Numbered from the stretch's first letter, positions 41,456 through 51,820 are shown. The stretch is DNA of 59,923 nucleotides from Wohlfahrtiimonas populi (GCF_002006795.1 NZ_MVDN01000001.1:385149-445071), one strand, 5' to 3'. The notes: a model not told the origin generated them from the sequence alone. Numbers and translations: made by a program.

Positions 41456-42802
41456 CTAATTCTCCATCAAATCAATATCTTTCGTTTCTTTAGAAAAAGT
41501 AATCGCGATAAAGCTGATAATACCAACCACAGCTAAATAGTAGCCCACATAATAAATACCTTTCTCAAAGCCCATTAAATATGTGATCGCAAATGGTGGC
41601 AATGATCCGCCTAAAATCCCACCTAAGTTATAGGTCATCGATGCGCCTGTATAACGTACTTGCGTAGGGAAAATTTCCGATAAAAATGCCCCCATCGGTG
41701 CAAAGTTAAAACCCATTGCAAATAAGCCAAACGATAAATAGATTGTTGTCCGTGCAACATTACCACTCGTTACAGACATGCCAAATAACAAACCCGCTGC
41801 CATGATAATGAAATAACTCAACAATAAAATCGGTTTACGACCATAACGATCACATAATAAAGCTGAAATGGGTGAAGCTATTGCCATAAACATAACTGCG
41901 ATGGATAACATCACTAAATATTCTGTGCGTGTATAAACATGCGTTGTTACTGTGCCATACTGCAATGAAAATACTGTAATGATGAAAAATAACGTATAAC
42001 AAGCAACCATACTAATCGAGCCAACTGCCAACATTTTTGTGTGTTTTGTGAACATTTCCATTAATGGAATTTGCACCTGTTCTTCTGATTGCTCTAATTT
42101 CTTAAAGGCAGGGCTTTCAATGATGCTTAAACGCACATATAAACCAACAATCACTAATACAGAACTTAAAATAAATGGTATGCGCCAGCCCCATGAATTC
42201 ACAGCTTCTGTCGTTAACATTTGCTCTATCGCAATAAAGATTCCGCACGCTGCTACAAAGCCAATTGGCGGACCTAATTGTGGAAACATGCCAAACAATG
42301 CTCGTTTACCTTTCGGTGCATTTTCTGTGGCTAATAATGCTGCCCCACCCCATTCGCCACCTAAACCTAAACCTTGCCCAAAGCGCAAAATGCATAATAA
42401 GATTGGGGCAATGAACCCTATAGAATAATACGTTGGCAAGAAACCAATCAAAGTTGTACTGATGCCCATAATGAGCAATGAAGCCACCAATGTAGTTTTT
42501 CGCCCAATGCGATCACCAAAGTGACCAAACAGTGCAGAACCTACAGGACGCGCGACAAATGCGACACCAAAGGTTAAAAATGTTAACAGCGTTTGTGCTT
42601 CAGGATTCGTAGATGGGAAAAACAATGGACCGATAAACAATGCCGTCGCTAAGCCAAAAATATAGAAATCATAAAACTCAACTGCTGTACCAATGAAGCT
42701 TGCAAATGCTACACGAACATAAGAATTTCTTGGTTCTGCTTCTTTTGCTGTTGCCATGGTTTCATCCATGGGCTCGAAAGTATCTTCAAAAACTGTCGAC
42801 AT
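41456..42802 (-). CDS. MFS transporter of the metabolite:H+ symporter (MHS) family
   Basis: 448 residues, twelve helices. MHS traits: VAFASFIGTAVEFYDFYIFGLATALFIGPLFFP in helix 1, VARPVGSALFGHFGDRIGRKTTLV as the helix 2-3 loop, and RFGQGLGLGGEWGGAALLATENAP in helix 4. E. coli relatives are YhjE, ShiA, KgtP and ProP, so the substrate is probably an organic acid or zwitterion. The start at 42802 follows AAAGGG; the frame is open to 42877 but that part is in the leader. A palindrome about 117 bp upstream may be an operator. Confidence 0.88.
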   Translation of the reverse strand: MSTVFEDTFEPMDETMATAKEAEPRNSYVRVAFASFIGTAVEFYDFYIFGLATALFIGPLFFPSTNPEAQTLLTFLTFGVAFVARPVGSALFGHFGDRIGRKTTLVASLLIMGISTTLIGFLPTYYSIGFIAPILLCILRFGQGLGLGGEWGGAALLATENAPKGKRALFGMFPQLGPPIGFVAACGIFIAIEQMLTTEAVNSWGWRIPFILSSVLVIVGLYVRLSIIESPAFKKLEQSEEQVQIPLMEMFTKHTKMLAVGSISMVACYTLFFIITVFSLQYGTVTTHVYTRTEYLVMLSIAVMFMAIASPISALLCDRYGRKPILLLSYFIIMAAGLLFGMSVTSGNVARTTIYLSFGLFAMGFNFAPMGAFLSEIFPTQVRYTGASMTYNLGGILGGSLPPFAITYLMGFEKGIYYVGYYLAVVGIISFIAITFSKETKDIDLMEN

Positions 42803-42918
42803 AAAACACCCTTTAGACGGAATAACGTCTTTTTTATATTTATAAAATTCGCTAAACCTATTGGCGTTGTAAAGCAAGGGTGCGTGCTTTGAACATTAGT
42901 AACCTTATGGGTTTTATG

Positions 42919-42936
42919 ACCAATAGTACTAATGGT
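42919..42936. promoter_or_regulatory. Near-perfect palindrome upstream of the MFS gene
   Basis: ACCAATAGTACTAATGGT reads the same on both strands except at one symmetric base pair position. It lies 117-134 bp before the start codon, in a 240-bp gap. Shape suits a LacI- or GntR-type operator; no such regulator is in the window. Confidence 0.45.
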
Positions 42937-42992
42937 ATATCACATATATTTGGGAAGATGAAGGATAATACTGATAAATAATATTTTCACAA

Positions 42993-43018
42993 TAAAAAAG
43001 CCAGATAAATTTCTAGCT
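42993..43018 (-). terminator. Terminator of the unknown membrane-protein gene
   Basis: On the minus strand AGCTAGA / TCTGGCT (seven pairs, one G-T) with a 6-nt loop, followed by a T run, 26 bp after the stop at 43044. Confidence 0.6.
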
Positions 43019-43043
43019 TCCTAATTACTTCAATCGGCACAAC

Positions 43044-44171
43044 TTATGCGAAATAATATAGCTCTGCATTGATGGGATATTTGATACCGCCAAGCTTTTT
43101 AAATTGTCGCTCTTTGGGTAACAATGGCAATACTGCATTCACATAATCAAATGGGCGATGGATATATCGATCTTTCAGATCATTCAATTGCGCCATCACA
43201 GTCTCATCCACTAAAGGTTGATCTACCCAATCATCTTCTTTTTCATCATGCACATATTCGATGAAATAATTTTGAAAGTGCTCATCCCACAATGTTTCTG
43301 CTGTTTGCCTTTCATGCACGATCACAATATTGTCATCATAATTCTGCCATTCTGCGGCATCCATTTTGTTCTCTTTCAAAAAACGATCTTTTACAATGAA
43401 AGGAATATTATGCTCATAACCTTCGCGCATATTATCTTGGATCATTTGGATCATCTCTTGAAGCTCTTCTGGGCTTTGCTTTTGCTTAGGATTATCTTGA
43501 GCAAATTTGTCCACTTGAGACTTTGCATAAGCATAATCCGCAAAGTTTAGATGAATCAAATAGTCCTGTTGCATCGCATATAATTGCTCAATGATAGAAC
43601 TTAACTTCTCGCCTTGTACAGCAAAAATGCCATCTTGAGAAAACTCTGTAGACATATAGTGCAATAATTCTGTCAATGATGTTTCTGGTGGCAATTTTTC
43701 TGTTTTCACATTGCTTGGGTACGGCAAAGATGCAAATGGGCTATTGGAAACACCGCGAATGGTTTTATCTTGATAACACTGCATCATGTCGATCATTGGC
43801 TTATCTAGTTGCTCGCTATCATAAATCGCAATGTGTTGAGTTTTAATGCGGTTTTGCAGGAAATAAACATAAATACCCGCAGGTAAATCTGACACAAATA
43901 AATAATTCGGCTGAACTAAATGAAAGTCTAGATGCTCAGCTTCATGGATCAATTGATCAATCATAGCTTGATGTGCAGTTTCACCACGATATGCAGTTAA
44001 TTTCACTCGTGGCTGATTGATGATTGGTATGCCATAATTTGGCATTGTCATCGCTTTTTTCATCATTCGGCTGATCCAAAAACGAAAGCCAATAATCGCC
44101 AACAAAACAACAATAATCACAGCCACAATCGCCGCACCAATAAACTTCCCAACTAATAATATAAAATCCAT
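43044..44171 (-). CDS. Unknown membrane-anchored protein, 375 residues
   Basis: Not recognised. One strong N-terminal helix (LLVGKFIGAAIVAVIIVVLLAIIGF, residues 4-29), then a basic stretch RMMKKAM, so the large soluble part is probably cytoplasmic or anchored facing it. The soluble part is acidic and rich in aromatic residues, with two somewhat similar halves around HLVQPNYLFVSDLP and NFADYAYAKSQVDKFA, and no known motif. Transcribed alone, with its own terminator. Confidence 0.55.
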   Translation of the reverse strand: MDFILLVGKFIGAAIVAVIIVVLLAIIGFRFWISRMMKKAMTMPNYGIPIINQPRVKLTAYRGETAHQAMIDQLIHEAEHLDFHLVQPNYLFVSDLPAGIYVYFLQNRIKTQHIAIYDSEQLDKPMIDMMQCYQDKTIRGVSNSPFASLPYPSNVKTEKLPPETSLTELLHYMSTEFSQDGIFAVQGEKLSSIIEQLYAMQQDYLIHLNFADYAYAKSQVDKFAQDNPKQKQSPEELQEMIQMIQDNMREGYEHNIPFIVKDRFLKENKMDAAEWQNYDDNIVIVHERQTAETLWDEHFQNYFIEYVHDEKEDDWVDQPLVDETVMAQLNDLKDRYIHRPFDYVNAVLPLLPKERQFKKLGGIKYPINAELYYFA

Positions 44172-44264
44172 TCAAATCCTTTGTTTTACTTTTTAATACT
44201 TATTTTTCAGTCGATTAAATTAGATTGGCATTATACAAGAGGATTTATTGATAAAGCTATCAAA

Positions 44265-44294
44265 CAAAAATAAGCAACTCAATTGAGTTGCTTA
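44265..44294 (-). terminator. hrpA terminator
   Basis: Perfect inverted repeat TAAGCAACTCAA / TTGAGTTGCTTA (44271-44294). On the minus strand a T-rich tail follows. 25 bp after the hrpA stop. Confidence 0.8.
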
Positions 44295-44318
44295 TTTTGA
44301 CATAAAAGCTATTTGAAT

Positions 44319-47300
44319 TTACCTCTGATTCTTCATCATCAAATCAAGCTTTTCCCAAATTTTCTCTAAGCGCTTTTCAGAAACAGGCACGACCGTTTTC
44401 ATAGGTTGCGCGAACAGTGAAACGGCTAGCTCTTCAATCATCCAACGATACTCCACAACTTCCACAATCTCACCAACTTTCATGGTCGCTGTTTTGAGCT
44501 GAGATAAATGCTGATCAATGATTTTGGCATGATCACCATCACGGCTCATATTTTGGCTAAAGCGCTCCACGCGAACTACCATTGCCTTCATATAACGTGG
44601 CAATTGCTTGCGCCATTCTTGTGGCGTATTGCTAATAAAACCTGCATAAATCAAGCGATCTTTCGCTTTTTGAATCGGCTTTTCGATCATAGCTCGATTC
44701 ATCGGATGCATTGCACGAAGTGCATCGGAAACCTTTTCACTTTCCATAAAAATTTCGATCACAAGCTTCGTTAAGTCCGTTGCTTCACTCACGATTGTTT
44801 TACGCATATTATTCAGCAATGCATTGAATGTCGCTGCATCTTTTGGCAATTTTGCTTCATCCAAATAATCGCGAATCAAAGCTTTCATCAAATCATCTTT
44901 GAGGATCGCTTCGTTACCTACTTGGCGGAACATCAAAGCCAATTTGCCAAATTGAGGCCACTGCTTTTGTAGATATTTAACTTCTTGGCGAAGCTCTTTT
45001 AAACTCAAATCAATCAGAGTTTGCAAATGTGCACGGTTCGCTTCACTTTGGCGATCATATAATTTTGCCTTCACGCCATTTTCAACTTCTTCTAACGCAA
45101 CATATCCAACCAATTGAATACCGTTTCTTGTGAATTTAACTTCTGATTCAATCGCCCAATCATCTGTTGTGAATACTTTCTCAGCCGATTGTGATTGTGT
45201 TACTGAGCTATTTTCACTAGTATCAACTTGCTTTTGCTTCTGTTTTTTAGGCTTATTTGGGGAAGCTGCCAATGCTTGGAAAGCTGTTTCCGCTTTATGG
45301 GAAAACTGCTGCTTCAAACTTTCTAAATCACGACTTTGCCCTAATGTTTTACCACCTGCATCGATGATGCGAATGTTCATACGCAGATGTTTATCGAGTG
45401 CTGATTCATCAAATTCATGTGGTTCAATTTCAATCTGACGAAGCTTTTTAATGATGGTTTGTAATTGATAATAGAGATTACCTTCTGCAAATTCGATCTC
45501 GTTAAAAATCTTATCCGCAAAATCAGGCAGCGGCACAAATTGACGACGATAACTTTTTGGCAAAGTGCGAAGTAATTCCGTAATTTTTTCTAAAATCAAA
45601 CCGTGTGATAACCAATCCAATCGTGTTTGATCCAATAAATTGAGCGCTGCAATTGGCACAAGCAACGTCATACCATCATCTTGATGTGCAGGATCAAATA
45701 GATATTGTGTATTGAGTTTTAATCCATTCAATTCCAATACTTCAGGAAAATCATCGAGATTCAGATCTCCATCGTGCGCGAGAATATCTGATTCAGTGAA
45801 GATCAAAGCATCATTATTTTTACGAACTTGGCACCATTTTTCGAGCTTTTGTACCGAATAACAATCCGCTGGTAAACGCGAATCGTACCATTCATAAAGC
45901 ACAACTTCTTCTGCCAAAATATCACGGCGGCGCGTTTTATCTTCCATCTCTTCCACTTTTTCAATCGTAGCTCGATTCTGTCGATAGAAATGCGCACGCG
46001 TTGCAATGTCATCTTGAATCAATCCTTCTTTGATCATCAATTCACGAGATAATTCAGGATTAATACGTCCAAAGCTCACAGGGCGATTGCGAATGATCGC
46101 GAGGTTAAACAAGAACACCGTTTCATCTGCAACAGCCTGCCCTTGCTTCTTACTCCAATGGGGTTCGTTGTATTGCTTTTTGATCAAATGAGAACCGATG
46201 GATTCCAACCATTCAGGATTAATGCCCGCACACATGCGCGCATAAACTTGTGAAGTTTCTACAATCTCCATCGCCATTAACCATTTCGGTGGTTTTTTAT
46301 ACAAGCTTGATCCTGGGAACACGCGGAACTTTTGTCCCATTGCACCTTGGTAAGCATTATCTTCCCCAAGCGCACCAATGTGATCCAATAAGCCCACCAA
46401 TAAAGATTGATGGATCATATCTGTGGCAAAAGTTGGGAACTGATAATTACTCTCTTGCTCACCTGAAATTTCAGGCAAATCATTCAATGTAATTTTAGAA
46501 GCTTTGAGCATATCTTTGATTTGCTGGTACAACTCAAACCATTCACGCATACGCATGAATGAGATAAAATGTTTACGGCACAATTCACGCAAATAGGACT
46601 GTGAATTGCCTTTCACTTGATTTTGATACCAGAACCATAAGTTCAAGTAACCAATGAAATCTGACTGCTTATCCTTAAACAAACGATGCTTTTCATCGGC
46701 TGCTTGTTGTTTATCAATCGGGCGCTCATTCGGATTCTGAATGGATAGCAAAGCAACTAAAATTAAAACTTCTTGCCCAATGCCATGTTCAATGCCTTTA
46801 AAGATCATTGCACCAAAACGAGGATCCAATGGTAATAATGCAAGCTTTTTACCCAATTGAGTTAAGTAAGAATTTTCATCAATCGCCTTAATTTCACGAA
46901 GCGCCATGTAGCCTTCTTTAATTTGACGAAGCTCTGGCGGTTCAATGAATGTGAAATCTTCAGGATTACCCAAGCGCAAATGTGCCATCTGTAAAATTAC
47001 AGAAGCCAATTGTGTGCGCTTAATTTCAGGATCTAAAAATAATGGACGATTATCAAAATCTTCCTGACTAAATAAACGAATGGCAATACCTTCACTCACA
47101 CGGCCACATCGACCACTTCGTTGATTTGCAGAAGCTTGTGCGATCGGCTCTATCAATAAACGCTGTAAACGGGATCTTGGACTATAGCGACTAATACGAG
47201 CAACGCCTGTATCGATCACATATTTAATGCCTGGTACTGTTAAGGATGTTTCTGCAACGTTTGTTGCCAATACAATGCGAAGCTTATGATGTGGGGCAAA

Positions 47301-48299
47301 TATACGATTTTGCTCTGCATTGCTTAAGCGAGAAAATAGGGGCAATACATCATAATAACGAGAAAATTCTTTATGCAGAACATCCGCTGCATCTCGGATT
47401 TCACGTTCACCTGGCAAGAATACTAAAATATCACCCGGTTGCTCTTGTGACAGCTCACGCACAGCCGTTGCAACGCCTTCGATCATATCTTGATCATCGC
47501 CATCATCATCTTGCAATAATGGACGATAACGAATTTCTACAGGATAAGTTCTACCTGAAACATTGATGATGGGAACTTTTGATTTAGGCGTAGAAAAGAA
47601 GTTTGCAAACTTTTCAGGATCAATCGTTGCTGATGTGATGATCACTTTGAGATCTTTACGCTTTTCTAAAATGCGCTTTAAAATTCCCAATAAAAAATCA
47701 ATGTTCAACGAGCGCTCGTGCGCTTCATCGATGATGATGACTTCATATTGATTTAGATAAGGATCTTTTGTGAGCTCTGCCAATAAAATACCATCTGTCA
47801 TTAATTTCACAGTGGTTTCTGACACTGTTTGATCCGAGAATCGCATTTTATAGCCCACAAACCCACCAATTGGCACTTTGAGTTCTTCTGCGATGCGATC
47901 AGCAACACTTCTTGCCGCTAATCGTCTTGGTTGCGTGTGGCCAATTAAACCTTTCGCGCCTAAACCCAATTCTAAGCAGAATTTTGCTAATTGCGTTGTT
48001 TTCCCTGAGCCTGTTTCACCACAAATCACAACCACAGGATGATCAGCCAATGCAGCTTTAATTTCATCCCGCGCACGTGCAATTGGCAATGCTTCATTGT
48101 ATGTAATTTCAGGGAATTGTTTTAATTTAGCCTGAACATTGGCACAAGATTCTGCCATCTCAGCTGCGAGTTTTTCGATCTCTTCTGGTGATGCATCCTT
48201 TTTCTTAAATTGATGCAAGGTACGACGAAAAAAGTGAGCACGCTTTAGCTCAACTTGCGGTAATAACTCAAACAGCGATGACAAAGAATTCTGACTCAT
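44319..48299 (-). CDS. hrpA: ATP-dependent RNA helicase HrpA (DEAH box)
   Basis: 1326 residues (E. coli 1300). Walker A GETGSGKTT is at 94-102, DEAH at 191-194, motif III SAT after it, motif VI QRSGRCGR near 400. It then has the HrpA-type helicase-associated domain and the long C-terminal DUF3418 region that distinguishes HrpA from HrpB. HrpA rescues stalled or collided ribosomes by pulling mRNA. All motifs complete. Single-gene unit, with its own terminator. A Gln/Lys-rich linker lies at about 1005-1040. Confidence 0.95.
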   Translation of the reverse strand: MSQNSLSSLFELLPQVELKRAHFFRRTLHQFKKKDASPEEIEKLAAEMAESCANVQAKLKQFPEITYNEALPIARARDEIKAALADHPVVVICGETGSGKTTQLAKFCLELGLGAKGLIGHTQPRRLAARSVADRIAEELKVPIGGFVGYKMRFSDQTVSETTVKLMTDGILLAELTKDPYLNQYEVIIIDEAHERSLNIDFLLGILKRILEKRKDLKVIITSATIDPEKFANFFSTPKSKVPIINVSGRTYPVEIRYRPLLQDDDGDDQDMIEGVATAVRELSQEQPGDILVFLPGEREIRDAADVLHKEFSRYYDVLPLFSRLSNAEQNRIFAPHHKLRIVLATNVAETSLTVPGIKYVIDTGVARISRYSPRSRLQRLLIEPIAQASANQRSGRCGRVSEGIAIRLFSQEDFDNRPLFLDPEIKRTQLASVILQMAHLRLGNPEDFTFIEPPELRQIKEGYMALREIKAIDENSYLTQLGKKLALLPLDPRFGAMIFKGIEHGIGQEVLILVALLSIQNPNERPIDKQQAADEKHRLFKDKQSDFIGYLNLWFWYQNQVKGNSQSYLRELCRKHFISFMRMREWFELYQQIKDMLKASKITLNDLPEISGEQESNYQFPTFATDMIHQSLLVGLLDHIGALGEDNAYQGAMGQKFRVFPGSSLYKKPPKWLMAMEIVETSQVYARMCAGINPEWLESIGSHLIKKQYNEPHWSKKQGQAVADETVFLFNLAIIRNRPVSFGRINPELSRELMIKEGLIQDDIATRAHFYRQNRATIEKVEEMEDKTRRRDILAEEVVLYEWYDSRLPADCYSVQKLEKWCQVRKNNDALIFTESDILAHDGDLNLDDFPEVLELNGLKLNTQYLFDPAHQDDGMTLLVPIAALNLLDQTRLDWLSHGLILEKITELLRTLPKSYRRQFVPLPDFADKIFNEIEFAEGNLYYQLQTIIKKLRQIEIEPHEFDESALDKHLRMNIRIIDAGGKTLGQSRDLESLKQQFSHKAETAFQALAASPNKPKKQKQKQVDTSENSSVTQSQSAEKVFTTDDWAIESEVKFTRNGIQLVGYVALEEVENGVKAKLYDRQSEANRAHLQTLIDLSLKELRQEVKYLQKQWPQFGKLALMFRQVGNEAILKDDLMKALIRDYLDEAKLPKDAATFNALLNNMRKTIVSEATDLTKLVIEIFMESEKVSDALRAMHPMNRAMIEKPIQKAKDRLIYAGFISNTPQEWRKQLPRYMKAMVVRVERFSQNMSRDGDHAKIIDQHLSQLKTATMKVGEIVEVVEYRWMIEELAVSLFAQPMKTVVPVSEKRLEKIWEKLDLMMKNQR

Positions 48300-48353
48300 G
48301 ACATATTCAGTAAAAATAAAATAGTGTCATAGGTTATCACAAATCAGTTTATT

Positions 48354-49364
48354 TTACGCTTCTGCTGATAGAAACTGTTGTTCTAATTCTTCAAAAGGTA
48401 AATTTCTACCAATCACAACTAGAGTTGATTCGGCAGTTTCATGAGCTTGCCATTCATCACCATAATCAAAACCCACAACTTTATAAACACCTTGAATAAT
48501 TAAGCGTTCTTCATTATTGGCAATTGCTAAAATGCCTTTATAGCGGAGCATATCATTGCCATAATTTTCGATCATCTGCTCCATCACGCTGCCAATGGCA
48601 TCAATGTCCATTCGCTTGCCACGAAATACGTAGGATTTAATGTCATCATTCCATGAGCGTTCATTAGGATCAAATGAAAATGGCTGAAAACTCATTTGGC
48701 TTTCTGTGGATTCAAATTGATAACTGCCCTTTTGGACATTGAGATTATTATCAATTTCAAAGGCTTTAATATCCAACCAAGATGCTTTAGGCAATGCACC
48801 TAAAACTGCTTCTAATATTTCTGCTTTCTGATTGATGCGATTCAAGCGATTCAATACAGCTTCTTTTTGCTCACTATCTACACGATCAACTTTCGTCAAT
48901 ACAATGCGATCAGCAAAGCCAATTTGCGCAGAAGCGACACGATGTTCATCGAGCTGGATCAATGCATGTTCTGCATCCACTAATGTGATCACTGCATCTA
49001 AATAGACAGAATTACGGATTCGTTCATCCACAAAGAAAGCTTGAATGATCGGTCCAGGATCTGCCAATCCCGTTGTTTCTAAAATTAAGCGATCAATCGC
49101 CACATCACCACGTTCAATTTTATCGAGGAGTTCATGCAGAGCTTCAGTTAATTCACCACGAACGCTACAACAAATACAGCCATTGCTTAACTCAATTAAT
49201 TCCATCGTTTGGCTATGTTTCAATAAAGCACTATCAATGCTCACTTCGCCAAATTCGTTTTCAACAATCGCAAGCTTTTCACCCTGATTGTTCGTTAACA
49301 AATAATTAATGAAAGTTGTTTTGCCTGAACCTAAAAACCCAGTCAATATTGTAACTGGTAACAT
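48354..49364 (-). CDS. yjiA: CobW/YjiA-type G3E GTPase
   Basis: 336 residues. Walker A GFLGSGKTT near residues 8-16, metal-binding CxCC in NGCICCSVRGEL near 63-72, guanine motif TKVD near 152, C-terminal CobW_C domain with YVFRGKRMDIDAIGSVMEQM. G3E proteins are metal chaperones that bind zinc at the CxCC motif. It follows btsT and yjiX on the same strand, the same neighbourhood as E. coli btsT-yjiX-yjiA, suggesting a conserved operon. AAAGGTGGGG precedes the ATG. Confidence 0.92.
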   Translation of the reverse strand: MLPVTILTGFLGSGKTTFINYLLTNNQGEKLAIVENEFGEVSIDSALLKHSQTMELIELSNGCICCSVRGELTEALHELLDKIERGDVAIDRLILETTGLADPGPIIQAFFVDERIRNSVYLDAVITLVDAEHALIQLDEHRVASAQIGFADRIVLTKVDRVDSEQKEAVLNRLNRINQKAEILEAVLGALPKASWLDIKAFEIDNNLNVQKGSYQFESTESQMSFQPFSFDPNERSWNDDIKSYVFRGKRMDIDAIGSVMEQMIENYGNDMLRYKGILAIANNEERLIIQGVYKVVGFDYGDEWQAHETAESTLVVIGRNLPFEELEQQFLSAEA

Positions 49365-49387
49365 CGCCCCACCTTTTTAATCCTTAT

Positions 49388-49585
49388 TTAACAACACTTA
49401 AATCCACCTTTACCACCATAACGCGCATCTTGGCGCTCTCTGAAGAATTCTTCATAAGTCATTGGCGTTTTATCAGGATGATTCAACTTCATATGTTGAA
49501 CATAATTATCATAATCAGGAATGCCCACCATCAAATTGGCCATTTGACCTAGATATTTACCAGCTTTAGCTAATTTATTAAACAT
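49388..49585 (-). CDS. yjiX: YbdD/YjiX-family small protein
   Basis: 65 residues. Text [52 protein letters not shown] matches the DUF466 family that is always found beside CstA/BtsT transporters. Function unknown; a role in transporter activity or complex formation has been suggested. C-terminus ends with two Cys. Strong Shine-Dalgarno AAAGGAG. Confidence 0.92.
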   Translation of the reverse strand: MFNKLAKAGKYLGQMANLMVGIPDYDNYVQHMKLNHPDKTPMTYEEFFRERQDARYGGKGGFKCC

Positions 49586-49599
49586 CTACAATCTCCTTT

Positions 49600-49634
49600 A
49601 ATAAAATTCAGGCTAATCCAAAGATTAGCCTGAA
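49600..49634 (-). terminator. Intercistronic hairpin between btsT and yjiX
   Basis: On the minus strand TTCAGGCTAATC / GATTAGCCTGAA (12 pairs, 4-nt loop, 49607-49634) followed by a weak T run. It stands 10 bp after the btsT stop, inside the operon, so it probably gives partial termination or 3' end protection. Confidence 0.7.
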
Positions 49635-49644
49635 ATATTACACA

Positions 49645-51756
49645 TTAATGTGATGCAGGTAATTTCTCTGGAAATGCTTCATAAGGGACTTCATTCGCTG
49701 ATGGTTTCGGGTTTCTCAAACCTGACAGTGCAGTTTTAATGGAATAGAAACCTAATACAACCACAACGATCATGAAGAACAATGTTAAACCACCGTTCAA
49801 ATTGTTATTGAAAATAACTTGTTGAACTTGTTCCACTGATTTGAAAGTACCTTGTGGCACAAATGGAACATCGATGAATTTAGCTTGTAAGCTATCCGCA
49901 GTTGCCCAGAAACCTACTTTAGGATCTGATGAGAATACTTTCTCAGCACCTGCCCACATTGTTGCTAACAATAACCATGCTGTTGGGAAAATCGCAACCC
50001 AAACATGGCGTTGATGTTTCATCTTATACAATACTGCCGCACACAACATTAACGCAATTGCCGCTAACATTTGGTTTGCAATACCGAATAATGGCCATAA
50101 TGTGTTAATACCACCCAATGGATCCACAACGCCTTGGTACAAGAAGTAGCCCCAAGCTGCAACTACAATGCCCGTTGCGAGTAAATTTGCAGGTAAGAAA
50201 TCTGTTTTACCCCAAGATGGGTGAATGATTGCCAATAAACCTTGGAACATATAACGTGCTGAACGAGTACCAGCATCTACCGCTGTCAAAATGAACAATG
50301 CTTCAAACAAGATCGCAAAGTGATACCAGAATGACATAGAAACAAGGCCACCAATTGCACCATGTAAAATCGTCGCCATACCAACTGCTAGTGTTGGCGC
50401 ACCACCTGCACGAGAAATGATGCTTTCTTCACCTACATCTGCCGCAATCTGACGAAGATCTTCAGGTGTAATTTGGAAGCCAATATTACTCACAGTTTGA
50501 GATGCTGCTAATACTAAATCTTCCATCCCTGTAGGATTCAAGAAAGCGATTGGGCTGTTCATTGCGAAATAAACACCTGGATCAATGATCGCTGCTGAAA
50601 TCAAAGCCATAATCGCAACGAATGATTCCATCAACATACCACCGTAACCAATCAATGCCGCTTGATCTTCATTTTCCAACATTTTTGGCGTTGTACCTGA
50701 GGAAATCAACGCATGGAAACCAGAAACAGCACCACAAGCGATTGTGATGAATAAGAATGGGAACAGATCACCTGACCAAACTGGGCCATTACCTTCAATT
50801 GCATATTTTGTAATTGCAGGCATTTTCATTTCAGGCATGATCACAACAATACCAATTGCCAATGCAAAAATTGCACCAATTTTTAAGAATGTTGATAGAT
50901 AATCACGTGGTGCTAATAATAACCAAACAGGTAATACAGCAGCAATGAAACCATAAATAATCAATGCCCATGTTAAACCAACGCCTGATAAATCAAACCA
51001 CTCTTTCATCACAGGGTGCGCTGCAACATCTTGGCCATAAATGATGCCAACCACTAACAAAATAAAGCCCACAATAGAAATTTCCATGACTTTACCTGGG
51101 CGGATATAGCGCATGTAAAGCCCCATAAAGACAGCTAATGGAATTGTAAAGACAACAGCAAACGTACCCCATGGACTATGAGTCAATGCTTTAACAACGA
51201 TCATCGCTAATACAGCTAAAATGATAATCATAATCATAAAACACGCAACTAAAGCAATGATGCCCGGAATTGTCCCCATTTCCATTTTAATGAGCTCGCC
51301 CAATGATTTACCATCACGGCGAGTGGAAACAAATAAAACCATAAAGTCTTGTACTGCACCAGCGAATACAACACCTGCTAATAACCAAAGCATACCTGGC
51401 AAATACCCCATTTGCGCAGCTAATACTGGTCCGACTAATGGCCCTGCACCTGCGATTGCTGCAAAGTGGTGACCAAATAAAATAGATTTACGAGTTGGAA
51501 CATAATCCAAACCGTCATTATGGCGATACGCTGGCGTTAAACGAGTTTTATCAACACCTAAAACTTTATTAGAAATGTATAACGCATAATAACGATAACC
51601 AATGAGATAAATACACACTGATGCAACTAATACCCACATTGCATTAATTGTTTCGCCACGATTCAAGGCGACATAACCAAGGCTAATTGCCCCTAATATT
51701 GCAATTACGATCCATATTGCATGTTTCGCAAGTTTGTTTTCCGATGATACAACCAT
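49645..51756 (-). CDS. btsT: Pyruvate:H+ symporter / carbon-starvation protein (BtsT/CstA family)
   Basis: 703 residues with about 16-18 hydrophobic helices. Conserved blocks PTRKSILFGHHFAAIAGAGPLVGPVLAAQMGYLPGMLWLLAGVVFAGAVQDF near residue 90-140 and GFHALISSGTTPKMLENEDQA near 345 belong to CstA. E. coli BtsT and CstA import pyruvate; neighbours yjiX and yjiA support BtsT. The ATG at 51756 follows AAGGTGG; the GTG at 51765 is part of that site and not used. No BtsSR or other two-component genes are here. Confidence 0.93.
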   Translation of the reverse strand: MVVSSENKLAKHAIWIVIAILGAISLGYVALNRGETINAMWVLVASVCIYLIGYRYYALYISNKVLGVDKTRLTPAYRHNDGLDYVPTRKSILFGHHFAAIAGAGPLVGPVLAAQMGYLPGMLWLLAGVVFAGAVQDFMVLFVSTRRDGKSLGELIKMEMGTIPGIIALVACFMIMIIILAVLAMIVVKALTHSPWGTFAVVFTIPLAVFMGLYMRYIRPGKVMEISIVGFILLVVGIIYGQDVAAHPVMKEWFDLSGVGLTWALIIYGFIAAVLPVWLLLAPRDYLSTFLKIGAIFALAIGIVVIMPEMKMPAITKYAIEGNGPVWSGDLFPFLFITIACGAVSGFHALISSGTTPKMLENEDQAALIGYGGMLMESFVAIMALISAAIIDPGVYFAMNSPIAFLNPTGMEDLVLAASQTVSNIGFQITPEDLRQIAADVGEESIISRAGGAPTLAVGMATILHGAIGGLVSMSFWYHFAILFEALFILTAVDAGTRSARYMFQGLLAIIHPSWGKTDFLPANLLATGIVVAAWGYFLYQGVVDPLGGINTLWPLFGIANQMLAAIALMLCAAVLYKMKHQRHVWVAIFPTAWLLLATMWAGAEKVFSSDPKVGFWATADSLQAKFIDVPFVPQGTFKSVEQVQQVIFNNNLNGGLTLFFMIVVVVLGFYSIKTALSGLRNPKPSANEVPYEAFPEKLPASH

Positions 51757-51820
51757 AATGGCCACCTTATATTTATTTTTTTCAGCAAATAACTACAGTA
51801 CGACAACATCATCTACATAT

